From NCBI RefSeq assembly GCF_000350225.1, contig NW_005178525.1:1-34355 (forward strand): a stretch of DNA of 34,355 nt, written 5' to 3'. The stretch is from Chondrus crispus. Its lineage: Eukaryota > Rhodophyta > Florideophyceae > Gigartinales > Gigartinaceae. The notes beneath the pieces are model-generated. The model was not told the DNA's origin and ran no database searches. It saw only the letters and a program-made list of their open reading frames with translations. Of the stretch, positions 1-8,962 are shown piece by piece (position 1 is the stretch's first letter; the number at the start of each line of letters is the position of its first letter). Both the position numbers and the translations under genes were made by a program.

Positions 1-116
1 CGGATCCCCTCACGCCTTCATCATTTCCCACAACTCACCCACCGCTTCTCCCTACGACTACCACCAGCCATACTCTCCCTCACACCTCATCTCCCGATTT
101 ACTCCCTTCCCCACGG

Positions 117-710
117 ATGGAGAACCACCGAACGGACCGGGGGCAGCCCTCCTCTGAGGGCTCCCCCTTAGCGACGCCCGCGCCAACTGTCGCTTTTCAT
201 TCAGTGCGGCAGCGGAGTGCCGGTGATCTGCCCGCTGCCGCTTTCACGCCTGCGGAACGCGGGCCGCTACCAGTCCCGCTGACATCCATCCCGGTTCCCC
301 CCGTTGGCGGGGCAACCGCGGTGACGCAGTTGCCCGACCGGGTCGGAGCCGGGGGACCCTCGGTAGTCAATGAAGATCCACATCCGACACGCCCCGACCC
401 CTATGCAGGGACGTACCCGGCGGCGGCCACTCCGGATGGCTCCGTAACGGTGTTCGTGCGGTCCGAGGCCTGCTCCCCGGGGCCGACATGGACCATCGCA
501 CGGCTCGAGGTGGGCGGAACCCCTCACGGGGTCAACCGCCAATCTCCGTCGAAGCCTATGTCAATGCGGATTATCCGGACGCGGCAAGATTCGAGGCGAT
601 ACCGAGGCGGCGGGGCATTCGTACGCCCTCCCCTGGCGGTCGTATCCGACAAGAGAACCGCTCGGCAGCTTGGAGGACGCGCTGTCTCCACGCCCCTCAC
701 CGGTCGGTGA
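117..710 (+). CDS. Hypothetical protein, N-terminal part of a possible antisense gene
   Basis: The frame opens with ATG at 117, just after a pyrimidine-rich stretch (1-116), and runs 197 codons. It is rich in Pro, Ala, Gly and Ser and looks disordered; no family is recognised. Third positions are GC-rich, as in the next frame, so coding is plausible to about position 500. Beyond that the downstream overlapping frame becomes the better candidate, and the two may be one gene split by a frameshift. It is antisense to gypsy-1 pol and lies where the element's 3' region is expected. It could be an element-borne antisense ORF, a passenger gene, or chance openness in GC-rich DNA. Confidence 0.35.
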   Translation: MENHRTDRGQPSSEGSPLATPAPTVAFHSVRQRSAGDLPAAAFTPAERGPLPVPLTSIPVPPVGGATAVTQLPDRVGAGGPSVVNEDPHPTRPDPYAGTYPAAATPDGSVTVFVRSEACSPGPTWTIARLEVGGTPHGVNRQSPSKPMSMRIIRTRQDSRRYRGGGAFVRPPLAVVSDKRTARQLGGRAVSTPLTGR

Positions 711-1702
711 CTGTATCCGGCTCGGACCTCCTCTATGTCCGCTGTGCGGGTGAGGATGAGTACTATTCGCGGCTGTTGAACCTCCTCGGGAGATTCGGCG
801 GGGAGGTGGACCCCGCACCTCGTGTGCAGCTAGTGGCCTTCCCCCGGCCCTTCAACCGATGGTATGGCATCGCCGACCGTGTTCGGTGGGGGGAGAACTC
901 CGCCAAGGAGAGTCGCCTGCGGTGGCGCCGTGGGGACGACTACTTCCACATGTGGCACCTGACGGAGTTTTTATCGGTCCCCCCGGCGTCCCGGGGGCGA
1001 CTGTACCCCGCTTTACCGATGGACTGGCACACTCTCGAGGCCCCGCAATACCTCTGCGTTCCCACCCCCAGCGCGCTGGCGTACGTTGCCGCGCGCTGGA
1101 TGCGTCCCGGTTCGCTCGGGAGAGGCTCGACACCTCAGACGCGACGGTTGATCGACGCGATCTTATTGTCCGAGTGGGCGGTGTTGGCGGTACTGTGCTT
1201 TTTGCACGCCGCGCGGGACGGCCTCCCGTTCTTCACCAAGTGCCCGGATCCCCGCTTGGCGAGCCGGAGCTCAAACGAGCCCGGAGAACGGGGCTCACTC
1301 TTCCGACTGTCCCCGGGGCTCTTGCAGCTCATCCGGTCGGTCGGGGTGGCGGCCATCCTCGAGGGCACTACCTTCGACCCAGTTGGGGCCGAGGCTCTGC
1401 TCGATTTCTCCGAACGGTTGGACTGGTCCCTCTCCGAACGCGGCGACTTCGTCTGGTACAGTTGGGCCCGCGGATGTTCCCTGCGGATTCCGCACTGGGA
1501 CGGTGTGTCCACAGAAGCCGACCAGCGGTATGAACCGTTACCCGACACCGGTACACCGTCGTACGGGGCGGTCGTCGCCTCGGGCGACGGGTGGGGCGCG
1601 GCGGTTTCCTCCGCCGGACGCCCCGTCGAGGCGTCAACCGACTCCCTGCCAGTGACAGCAATCCCCGGTGTCGCCACCGCAGGGCGAGGTCGTCGCGATT
1701 GA
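488..1702 (+). CDS. Hypothetical protein, globular core of a possible antisense gene
   Basis: This frame has 404 codons. From about 715 to 1560 it shows strong GC3 bias and a globular composition with many Trp, Tyr and Phe, for example YYSRLLNLLGRFGG, FNRWYGIADRVRW and DDYFHMWHLTEFL. There is also a hydrophobic helix-like run (ILLSEWAVLAVLCFLHAA). No known family is recognised. The tail is Ser/Thr/Pro-rich and overlaps the next frame at 1668-1702. The ATG at 488 is probably not the true start, because residues 1-75 look unlike the rest. Position, strand and frame order suggest one gene spanning 117-2369 with two frame changes. Antisense ORFs between pol and the 3' LTR are known in some plant gypsy elements; homology to those is not claimed. 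Confidence 0.5.
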   Translation: MDHRTARGGRNPSRGQPPISVEAYVNADYPDAARFEAIPRRRGIRTPSPGGRIRQENRSAAWRTRCLHAPHRSVTVSGSDLLYVRCAGEDEYYSRLLNLLGRFGGEVDPAPRVQLVAFPRPFNRWYGIADRVRWGENSAKESRLRWRRGDDYFHMWHLTEFLSVPPASRGRLYPALPMDWHTLEAPQYLCVPTPSALAYVAARWMRPGSLGRGSTPQTRRLIDAILLSEWAVLAVLCFLHAARDGLPFFTKCPDPRLASRSSNEPGERGSLFRLSPGLLQLIRSVGVAAILEGTTFDPVGAEALLDFSERLDWSLSERGDFVWYSWARGCSLRIPHWDGVSTEADQRYEPLPDTGTPSYGAVVASGDGWGAAVSSAGRPVEASTDSLPVTAIPGVATAGRGRRD

Positions 1703-2369
1703 CCCCGAAGCCGGGACCACAGAGAATTCTCCGGTCGGTCCCTCGACACCGCCCGCGGTAGACGTACCCACGCCCGCGGTATCCCCGCGCAGGGTTGAAG
1801 GGGAACCCGCTGCGGAGCCGACACAAATGGTGCCGCTTCACGTGGCGCCTGTGGTAGAGCCGGCGGCGGTAAACCCGACCGGGGTAGCCCCCATATCGGT
1901 ACCGGGCTCCGGCGCTCCCCTCGTCCGCGACAGGAGCGGGACGGGGACTCAGGATCCCTCGGTGGCTTCTGGTGGGGCCCCTGCGGACGCGCAAACCGAG
2001 GAGGTACCCGCCATTGCCCCGGACGCGCAGGCTGCCCTACGCGCGCTGCAGGTGGAGTGCGGATACGCGGGAGTGCCCGTGCCGCCCACTCTCGCAGCGG
2101 GTTTGATGTCCGCGCGCGCTTGGCTGGTCGAGGTGACCCAGCTCAAGGCGCGGGTGGCGGGCCTCCAGTTTGCCATCCGCCAGCGCGACACCGGCGACGA
2201 CCTTATGCGGGGTGAGACAATGACGCGTATCCGCGCCGCTCAGGACCACCTTGCAGTATTGAGTGCGCAGGTGGCCAACAAGAGGCCGTATGGTGCGGTC
2301 GAGACCGACCCTGCAACCGCGACGCTTACGGGGTCTGAACCCTCCGCGAAGCGCCAGCGTCGCGATTAA
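1668..2369 (+). CDS. Hypothetical protein with coiled coil and basic C-terminal tail
   Basis: This frame opens with GTG at 1668 and overlaps the end of the preceding frame by 35 bases in a different register, so it is probably the C-terminal part of the same product. Residues 1-115 are a Pro/Val/Ala/Thr-rich linker. Residues about 118-205 are helix-forming with a heptad-like pattern (WLVEVTQLKARVAGLQFAI, then RIRAAQDHLAVLSAQV), suggesting a coiled coil. The protein ends in SAKRQRRD, a good candidate nuclear localisation signal. An upstream in-frame TGA at about 1651 means the frame cannot start earlier unless by frameshifting. Function unknown. Confidence 0.45.
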   Translation: MSPPQGEVVAIDPEAGTTENSPVGPSTPPAVDVPTPAVSPRRVEGEPAAEPTQMVPLHVAPVVEPAAVNPTGVAPISVPGSGAPLVRDRSGTGTQDPSVASGGAPADAQTEEVPAIAPDAQAALRALQVECGYAGVPVPPTLAAGLMSARAWLVEVTQLKARVAGLQFAIRQRDTGDDLMRGETMTRIRAAQDHLAVLSAQVANKRPYGAVETDPATATLTGSEPSAKRQRRD

Positions 2370-2459
2370 GGTCGTCGGGGGCGGTGAGGGTAGCGAACCG
2401 AAGCCCCCTTCCTTTACGGTAAAGTAGTCTCCTCATTCTTCTTCTCCTAGCTCCCCGAA

Positions 2460-2850
2460 TGGTTCTTGTTGGTCTCAGTGCCCCGCCGGCCCCTGCGGGC
2501 CGCGGTGGATGGCCTCGCGGTGGGTGCGGCGCGGTGCTGCGGAGGTAGTTTCCCGTCCCTGCGCAGCACGAGGTCCCCATCCCCACCGACGGTTTGCCGT
2601 AAAATCGGCGTTTTTCTTAGTAAAACGTGCCTGAATTTTCCGTGCGGCGGGTGGCGTTTTGCTTTTTTGACGAGCTCCCATTGGGTGCTCCCCAAAATCG
2701 GTATATTTTTTAAACCGCCGCCGGGGCGCTGAGGGCCACACATGCGCGGATCCGGGGTCTGTACCCCGTTTGGTTGCGGTTCACACCACTCCTGGGCTCC
2801 CCACAGGGAGTTTATCCTTGACGGTTTGACGGCGCCGGTACCCACATGCC
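2460..2850. repeat. Direct repeat copy A (about 390 bp)
   Basis: Diverged partner of 4250-4650, about 1.8 kb away in the same orientation. Shared landmarks in order are a Pro/Arg-like GC-rich head, AAATCGGC, CTTAGTAA, GCGGCGGGT, GACGAGCTCC, CCCCAAAAT, AAACCGCCGCC, GAGGGCCACACA, CTTGACGG and CGGTACCC. The two copies differ at many positions, so this is an old duplication. Confidence 0.6.
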
Positions 2851-2887
2851 CGGGGTGGTACCTTGGGGGCGGTGCCGTCCTCGAGAG

Positions 2888-2934
2888 GGGGCTACAATTT
2901 TCCCCCATCCTCATGGCGGGCAACTTGTCGCCCC
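2888..2934. repeat. Hairpin, tandem-unit copy 1
   Basis: GGGGCTACAA at 2888-2897 pairs with TTGTCGCCCC at 2925-2934 with one mismatch. It is the first and most diverged of three hairpins beginning GGGGCYACRA and spaced about 545 bp apart. Confidence 0.5.
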
Positions 2935-3308
2935 TGACTGCATACAGTAGTCCCTCTGGCGACTGAGAGAGAACTCAGTCCCGGGGGTCACCCCCAGTAC
3001 CGTACTGTAGGGTGGCCTGCTTCGCCCATGGCCGTACGGTTTGCCGGCTACCCCCGTGGGGCGGTTTTCGCCTCATGCAAGGGGTATAGCCGCGCGTAAA
3101 CAGCGGGAGAAATCCCCACTTTCGACTTCACCCCCAAAGGGCTGGCCGTTTTTCCAAGATCTCCTCTTAGTTTTCCTCCATAAATTTGCGGAGGCGTCAC
3201 CGCACAGTCCGTCACGGAACGTCGCGCGCCCTCCTGGTGGGCTACGCGCCTCTACCACCCGAAAGGTAGGCAAGAACCGCTCGGTAGACCACTTCCCAGT
3301 GACTCTGG

Positions 3309-3363
3309 TTTGGAAACTGGAAGAAACTGCAGGAAACGAATAGAAACCGTTCTGGTTTCCAAA
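3309..3363. repeat. Imperfect inverted repeat, degenerate version of the 3825-3893 hairpin
   Basis: TTTGGAAAC (3309-3317) is the reverse complement of GTTTCCAAA (3355-3363). The interior keeps the GAAACTG and GAAAC spacing of the downstream copy but has lost most inner pairing. It sits about 520 bp before its partner, in step with the tandem period. Confidence 0.55.
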
Positions 3364-3433
3364 TAGGGTCTTCCATGTTTTGACACCCCCGGGTCGGCAA
3401 CGACCTCAGGAGGACGAATCCGTTCTCGGAATG

Positions 3434-3478
3434 GGGCTACGATTTTTTCCCTATTTGCTAGAGGGAAAAACGTAGCCC
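3434..3478. repeat. Strong hairpin, tandem-unit copy 2
   Basis: GGGCTACG at 3434-3441 pairs perfectly with CGTAGCCC at 3471-3478. Inside it, TTTTTCCCT pairs with AGGGAAAAA (3462-3470), leaving a short loop and one bulged base: about 17 base pairs in a 45-base element, followed by a T-run. It could be an RNA structure in the gypsy 3' region or a relic miniature element. Confidence 0.7.
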
Positions 3479-3824
3479 TTTTTCCGGTACTGTGTCCTCG
3501 TGAAGGACCGGGCGGAAATTCGGGTCTGCAGGGGCAGCCGAGCAGCCCGCGTCACCCAAACCGTACGGAATGGCCAACCAATGTCGTTAGGCGGCTTCCG
3601 CTTGCGCCGGGCAAGGCCTAGCCGGTCGCGCGGAAGTGTTTTTTCCCAGCCCCGGAGGGCTGGCCGTTTTTCCAAAAACGGCGCTCTTTCACGCGCGAGA
3701 CAGCCGGGTGTGTGACCGCCAGCATGTCCGTGCGGTCACCGGGGAGCTCCCGGCGGCGGTAGGCTCTGTCGTTCGTCCAAAACCGGTCGGTAAGTCCTGC
3801 AGTTGCCACCTTCCGCGGAGGCGC

Positions 3825-3893
3825 GATTTGGAAACGAAAAGAAACTGTAAAAACGAGCAGAAACAGCGTTTTTACAGTTCCGGTTTCCAAATC
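3825..3893. repeat. Long two-part hairpin (11 + 12 bp perfect arms)
   Basis: GATTTGGAAAC (3825-3835) pairs with GTTTCCAAATC (3883-3893). Inside it, ACTGTAAAAACG (3844-3855) pairs with CGTTTTTACAGT (3867-3878). An 11-base loop remains, so 23 base pairs are perfect. A degenerate copy lies at 3309-3363. Confidence 0.8.
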
Positions 3894-3977
3894 CGCCTGT
3901 GCCTTCCCAAAGTCGGTTTTCCGTCTTGGGACCTCCGGACGCGGGCAGACCCGGGGAGTACAATGCCGTTAACGGGA

Positions 3978-4026
3978 GGGGGCCACAATTTTTTCCCACC
4001 CTTCTAGGAGGAAAAACGTAGCCCCC
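3978..4026. repeat. Hairpin, tandem-unit copy 3
   Basis: GGGGGCCAC (3978-3986) pairs with GTAGCCCCC (4018-4026) with one mismatch, with an inner T-run/A-run pairing. It is homologous in position and sequence to 3434-3478. Confidence 0.6.
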
Positions 4027-4249
4027 TTTTGGGCTTAATTAAAAGCCGGCGACCGGAGTCGCCTCCTTGCCGTCCAGGGCCCTCCCGCGCCGGGTTAATC
4101 CGGCACGGGGCAATGTTGCGCGCGGTCGCCCGCGGGCCATGCGGTAGTGAGTAAGCGGTTATGGGCGGCCTGTAGCACGTCCCCCTGGGGTCGTCCATTG
4201 AGGTGGGATCGCCTCGGCGGTCTGGTCGGGGGTGCCACGGCGGGTTTTC

Positions 4250-4650
4250 CCCGAGCTGCCCGGTCGGTCTTGAAGGGGCCGGCGTGTACCGCGGTTCGCG
4301 GGGCGAGGGACCGCACGGTGTCGTGTTCGTGGCGGGTCGTCGCGGGGGCGGGTTCCCGTCCCCTTCCGCGCTACCCGGGGTGCATCCCCACCAGCGACTC
4401 AGCGGGGAAATCGGCCTTTTCCTTAGTAATTTCTGCCTGCTTTTTCCTTGCGGCGGGTAGCTTCTCGGCGGATTGACGAGCTCCGATTGGGCGGTCCCCA
4501 AAATTGGTCGTATTTGAAACCGCCGCCCGTGCTCTGAGGGCCACACACACCCAGTTCCTGGCTCTGCTACCGGTTCGGTCGCGGTTTACCCCGCTCTTGA
4601 GCCGCCGACGAGGGCTCGCCTTGACAGTATTCCCGCGTCGGTACCCCCCC
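4250..4650. repeat. Direct repeat copy B (about 400 bp)
   Basis: Second copy of the diverged direct repeat described at 2460-2850, same orientation, ending about 120 bp beyond the pol stop codon in the element's direction. Confidence 0.6.
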
Positions 4651-4769
4651 CCGTTCGGCCTTGTCTCCCGTGTGCTAACCCGGGCTCGAGGGTTTCCTTG
4701 GCCATCGTCGCGTCGGGTCGCCCCGCCGACGGGTCCATTCCATCCGCGCCGGGTCTGTCCGGTGCGGTT

Positions 4770-7700
4770 TTAGCGGTGGCGCGCGGTTGCCCGCGCGCGC
4801 CAGAAGCGGTCGATGAAGGGTTGCGGGAGGCCTTCGGCGGGTTCCCAGGTATCGTCCGCTGGGGTAAAACCATACCAGCGGACCTTGTACTGGCCGCCGC
4901 TGCGGGTCTCCCGGTGGGCGACCAAGTGGTCCACCACGTACTCGGCTGGCGGTTCGGGTGTTCCCGCCGGCGGGTCCATCGTCGGTGCGGCCACAGTAGG
5001 GTCGTGGGGTCCCCGCGGCATCTTGGTTACCCGATCGATGCTCACGCGGTTCGAGACCCCGTCTTGGTCGACGACCACTGTGGCCTCCGTAGCGGATCGG
5101 ACCCGAAACGGGCCTTCCGTTTTCGGTAAGAGCTTGACGGAAGGTCCTCCTCCGTCGCTTGGCAGGTCTCCCCGCTCGGCGCTCGTCAACGGCCGCGGTG
5201 GACGGTCCACGTAGACAAAGTCTCCCACCGCGATGACCGGACGGAAGCGCACCTTCTTATCGAAGTCGGCTTTGTACCTCCTCTGCGCCGCGGTTAGTTT
5301 CACCCGCGTGCGCTCGAGGGCATCCCGGAGCTTCCGCAACGTCGCGCGCTTGTACTGTACCGGGGTCCGCGGGTCTTCCGTGTGGGATCCGGCGTCCTGG
5401 GGTACAGTACCGGGCAGTGCCAATCCGGCCGGTGGTCGCGTCAGCACCAGGTCGAACGGGGTTGTCTCCGTTGACCGGTGGACCTGCGTGTTATACGCGA
5501 AGGTCAGGGGCTGGATGTATTCGTCCCAGTCCCTCTGATGCTCCTCGACATAGTGTCGGAGGCGCTGCACCAGGGTGCGGTTGAACCGTTCGGTTTGCCC
5601 ATTTGTCTGGGGGTGATAGGCGGTAGTCAGGTAGTGCCTCACCCCCAGCAAGGCGCACACTGCGTCGAAGAACTTGGCGGCAAATTGTGGCCCGTTATCG
5701 GTTAGCACGTAACGAGGTGCGCCGTATACGTAGACCCAATTGTCCAGGAAGGCGTTTGCCACAACCGATGCGGTGGTTGTCCGTAACGGGATGCTGCGCG
5801 TCAGCTTCGTAAACCGGTCGGTCATGACGAGCACGTGGCGATTCCCGTGCGCCGTCTTCGGTAAAGGACCCAGCAGGTCCATGGCGACAAAATCCAGCGG
5901 CCCTGCCGCTGGGAATAGCTTGAGGTCCTTCTGATGCCGCACCAGGGTTCCCCGGGTGGCGGCGCACGGGGCGCAATTCCGTACGGTACTGAAGGCGTCG
6001 TTGGCCATATGAGGCCAATAATATTCCCGCCGGAGGGTATAATACATCCTCGTACCGCCCGGGTGTCCTGCCAGGCGGGGATGATGGGCGAGGTACAATA
6101 TCTTCGCCCTGAGCCGTTTCGGTACAACCCGCTGCAGGGTCCCATCGAGGGGGGACTTGCGGACGACGAACCCGTATCGGTCAACGTCGTAGCGCGAGTC
6201 CGGATTCCCCACGGTCTCGGCGGCCGCCCTACAGAAGGGGTCCTCCGTCTGTTCTCGAAGGAACTCTTCTACCGTTACGGATGAGACGTCGCGTTCTTCG
6301 GGTATAACCGCAAACGCGTGCTCAGCTCTCCCGGGGTCGACGGGGGTCTCCCAGTGTACGGTACCTTGGCCGGGGTTATGCTCCTCCTCTCGCCATTGTA
6401 CCGCGAAACACGGGACCTCGTCGTCGACCGGTTTGGAATTTGCGCCCTCAACTCGGAGGCGTGATACGCCATCTGCGAGTTGATGCTTGATACCCGGCCG
6501 GTACTGTAACTCGTAGTCGTACTCGGCTAGGCGGAGACGCCAGCGCGCTAGCCGGCCGGAGCTATCCGCCAGGTTGAGGACCCATCGGAGGGCCTCATGA
6601 TCCGTACGGAGGTCGAACGTGTTCCCATACAGATATGGTCGAAGCGTGAGTATACTCCAGACGACAGCGAGGCATTCCTTCTCGGTAGTTGTATAGTTCT
6701 TCTCCGCGTCCGTGAGGGCGCGGCTCCAATACCCGATCGGTAGGCGGTCTCCGTTCGGCTGCTCCTGTAGCAGGGCGCAGCCGACCTGGCACGCGCAAGC
6801 GTCCGTATCCAGGGTATACTTCTTTCCGTGACGGGGTAACGCGAGAATCGGTGGCGACACGAGGCGTTTCTTGAGCTCCACGAACGCCTCGTATTCCTCA
6901 TCGGTGAGTACCTCGAACTCGAACGGTTGATTTTTCCCCGTCTTTCGATTTAACGGTGCGGCTATTTTTGCGAAGCCCTTCACGAACCGACGGTAGACAT
7001 TGCACATCCCTAAAAAGGACCGCAATTCCGTCTGGTTCTGGGGTGGTCGAGCGCGCTCGATGGCGACCACGTTGCGGCGCTCGACCTCCAGCCTACCTGG
7101 TCGAATCACGTGTCCCAGGTAGGTGACTGAAGTGTCAAAGAAAGCGCACTTTGACAACTTCAGCGACACACCCGCATCCCGCAGCAGGCGTAGAACCTCG
7201 CGGACGTGTGCGAAGTGTTCCGTTACGGTCTTGGAGTAGGTGATAACATCATCCAGGTACACCAGTGCGGTTTCCCATTTTACCCGCGACAGTATAATGT
7301 CGACGGCCCGCTGGAATGTCGCGGGGGCATTCTTCACACCGAACGGCATGCGGAGGAAACGGTACAACCCGCAGTGCGACGCGAACGTCGTCTTGTCGCG
7401 GTCCTCCTCGGCGATTTCTACTTGCCAATACCCGCTGTTGCAATCCAGCGTGGTAAAGACAGTAGCGTCGCCGAGGGAATCGATGCACTCGTCCATCCTC
7501 GGCAACGGATAGGAATCCCGAACGGTGACTGCGTTGAGCTTTCTGTAGTCGACACAGAACCGCATGGTACCATCCTTTTTAGGGACGAATACCACGGGGC
7601 TTGCCCATTCGGCCGTGGCGGGTTCGATTACCCCTGCCCGGAGCATGCGGTCGATCTCCGTCTTCTCTTTTTCCCGTGCGGTTGGTCCGGCGCGGTAAGG

Positions 7701-8942
7701 CGCCTGGTAAATCGGGCGAGCACCGGGCTTGAGCTCAATCCGGTGCTTCGTGGCCCCGATTTTTCCCAGCCGGCCGGTCCACATCCCCTTGAATTCGGAC
7801 AGTACCTCGAGGACCTCCGAGCGCACTTCGTCGTCCTCGGCACCGATATGGACGTCCTCCCGCCAGGAATTGGGGTCCTCCTCAGGGGCGGCGGTGTCTT
7901 CGAGTTTATCCGGTCCGTCCGCCCCGAGGGGAGCCCTTGGCAGCGTGGCTTGTTCAGCCACGTCCTTGTCCGTGCGGTTGTCGATGGATTCTCCCGCGCC
8001 ATTCCCTGCGGTTGAGAGGTTGGAATTAAATATCCCTCCCCCTTCCTTAGCTTCGGCCGCTTCCGCGGCCGACTCGCCAAGGGTCAGGATGTGAGTGGGC
8101 GACGGTAGGGCCAGGCCGATCACGGTATGCTTCGGAATGTGCACCGGGCGGTGCCCGAAGTTGCTGAGCATTACCGAGAACGGTTTTTCGGGGACCACGT
8201 CCATGACCCCCTGGGCCATGAGTGTCAGGTTCTTGTGCGCGGTTTTTGGGGAGTTCTGCAAAAAGCATAGACCCCCTACCGGCGTGGCGGCCCTCACGAG
8301 GGCCTGCGTCATCGGGGGGATTGTCACCCCTTTGACGAGGCGGATTTTCCGTGACGGTGTCGTGGTCGGGAATGCCGCCTGCTTCCGCCCGGGTTTTTCC
8401 GACGGCGGTAGGTGTCGCACCGCACTTCTCGAGGCCATCTTGCGGTCGTGCCTCGAGGGGGTTGTCCCGACCAACGCCACTGGTGGCGCGTCGTGGAACA
8501 CGACCTTCCGTTGCGGTGGGAGGATCGCCTTGACGTGGCGATCGAGAAAGGTCGTACCGAGGATACAGTCCAAGGCGAGGCTCGTCACCACCAAGAACGG
8601 GATGCGCGCTATAAATTCACCGATACGGACAAACAAGGAGATCTCTCCTAGAGCTTTCATTGCGCGGTTTGACGCGTCAATGAGCGCTGGGCTCCGAACC
8701 TGTTTTATCGACGGTCGCCATGACTCGGCGACACACCGCAAATGGATGAGGTTCGGGCCGGCTCCTGAGTCGAGCACTGGCGTGATGGCGACCATCAGCG
8801 CCTGCTTTTGGCCAACCGTGGCGGAAACCTTATAATTCTGCTTCTTGAAGAAGCAGATGGCCCGGATTTCCGTTCGGTTCCCCGGTTGCGCTTCCACTGG
8901 CGCAACCGGTTCGGGGGTGCCTGAGCTCCTGAGGCTTGGCAC
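4770..8942 (-). CDS. pol: Gypsy-1 Pol polyprotein: protease, RT, RNase H, integrase, chromodomain
   Basis: 1390 codons without an internal stop. Aspartic protease near residue 58 (VLDSGAGPN). Reverse transcriptase about 390-600, with FVPKKDGTMRFCVDYRKLN, TLDCNSGYWQ and the catalytic YLDD at 562-565. RNase H from about 710 (DTDACACQVG) through TDHEALRWVL. Integrase has an HHCC finger (HH at 953-954, CAPC at 990-993) and catalytic D1022 (MDLLGPL), D1082 (TDNGPQF) and E1118 (QTNGQTE), a DD35E spacing. A chromodomain ends the protein (YVVDHLVAHR, KVRWYGF, DDTWEP), which in this family tethers integration to marked chromatin. The first codon is GTG in an open frame that continues upstream and overlaps the end of the zinc-knuckle frame in another register, so expression by frameshifting is likely. 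The stop is TAA at 4770-4772. Length and domain order are full, so the catalytic part looks intact. Confidence 0.95.
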   Translation of the reverse strand: MPSLRSSGTPEPVAPVEAQPGNRTEIRAICFFKKQNYKVSATVGQKQALMVAITPVLDSGAGPNLIHLRCVAESWRPSIKQVRSPALIDASNRAMKALGEISLFVRIGEFIARIPFLVVTSLALDCILGTTFLDRHVKAILPPQRKVVFHDAPPVALVGTTPSRHDRKMASRSAVRHLPPSEKPGRKQAAFPTTTPSRKIRLVKGVTIPPMTQALVRAATPVGGLCFLQNSPKTAHKNLTLMAQGVMDVVPEKPFSVMLSNFGHRPVHIPKHTVIGLALPSPTHILTLGESAAEAAEAKEGGGIFNSNLSTAGNGAGESIDNRTDKDVAEQATLPRAPLGADGPDKLEDTAAPEEDPNSWREDVHIGAEDDEVRSEVLEVLSEFKGMWTGRLGKIGATKHRIELKPGARPIYQAPYRAGPTAREKEKTEIDRMLRAGVIEPATAEWASPVVFVPKKDGTMRFCVDYRKLNAVTVRDSYPLPRMDECIDSLGDATVFTTLDCNSGYWQVEIAEEDRDKTTFASHCGLYRFLRMPFGVKNAPATFQRAVDIILSRVKWETALVYLDDVITYSKTVTEHFAHVREVLRLLRDAGVSLKLSKCAFFDTSVTYLGHVIRPGRLEVERRNVVAIERARPPQNQTELRSFLGMCNVYRRFVKGFAKIAAPLNRKTGKNQPFEFEVLTDEEYEAFVELKKRLVSPPILALPRHGKKYTLDTDACACQVGCALLQEQPNGDRLPIGYWSRALTDAEKNYTTTEKECLAVVWSILTLRPYLYGNTFDLRTDHEALRWVLNLADSSGRLARWRLRLAEYDYELQYRPGIKHQLADGVSRLRVEGANSKPVDDEVPCFAVQWREEEHNPGQGTVHWETPVDPGRAEHAFAVIPEERDVSSVTVEEFLREQTEDPFCRAAAETVGNPDSRYDVDRYGFVVRKSPLDGTLQRVVPKRLRAKILYLAHHPRLAGHPGGTRMYYTLRREYYWPHMANDAFSTVRNCAPCAATRGTLVRHQKDLKLFPAAGPLDFVAMDLLGPLPKTAHGNRHVLVMTDRFTKLTRSIPLRTTTASVVANAFLDNWVYVYGAPRYVLTDNGPQFAAKFFDAVCALLGVRHYLTTAYHPQTNGQTERFNRTLVQRLRHYVEEHQRDWDEYIQPLTFAYNTQVHRSTETTPFDLVLTRPPAGLALPGTVPQDAGSHTEDPRTPVQYKRATLRKLRDALERTRVKLTAAQRRYKADFDKKVRFRPVIAVGDFVYVDRPPRPLTSAERGDLPSDGGGPSVKLLPKTEGPFRVRSATEATVVVDQDGVSNRVSIDRVTKMPRGPHDPTVAAPTMDPPAGTPEPPAEYVVDHLVAHRETRSGGQYKVRWYGFTPADDTWEPAEGLPQPFIDRFWRARATARHR

Positions 8943-8962
8943 GGGGAGAGACGTCGTCGCCT

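Larger units (their letters stand above)
2370..4769. repeat. 2.4-kb non-coding 3' region of gypsy-1 with diverged tandem repeats and hairpins
   Basis: No convincing coding frame is present. The stretch holds two diverged copies of a roughly 400-bp sequence (about 2460-2850 and 4250-4650). Both contain GACGAGCTCC, CCCCAAAAT, AAACCGCCGCC and GAGGGCCACACA in the same order. Between them is a series of diverged units of about 520-545 bp with matching hairpins. It lies just 3' of pol on the element's coding strand. Tandem repeats between pol and the 3' LTR are known in large gypsy lineages such as Ogre/Tat; that relationship is only an analogy. Confidence 0.65.

Noticed and set aside
1..116. Pyrimidine-rich start of the window as the gypsy-1 polypurine tract next to its 3' LTR
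   Set aside because: It is purine-rich on the element strand, which fits, but no LTR sequence is visible to anchor it, so it is not called.
2460..4650. The 400-bp direct repeats as LTRs of a nested element
   Set aside because: No TG...CA termini, target duplication, primer site or coding sequence fit between them, and divergence is high.
2370..4769. Possible CRISPR array or prokaryotic repeat cluster
   Set aside because: Units are about 520 bp, diverged and hairpin-rich, inside a eukaryotic retrotransposon. No short regularly spaced repeats or cas genes.
7206..8835. Long plus-strand open frames (269 and 246 codons) opposite gypsy-1 pol
   Set aside because: They are mirror frames of a GC-rich coding sequence. 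No domain is recognised, and the minus strand has the full pol protein.
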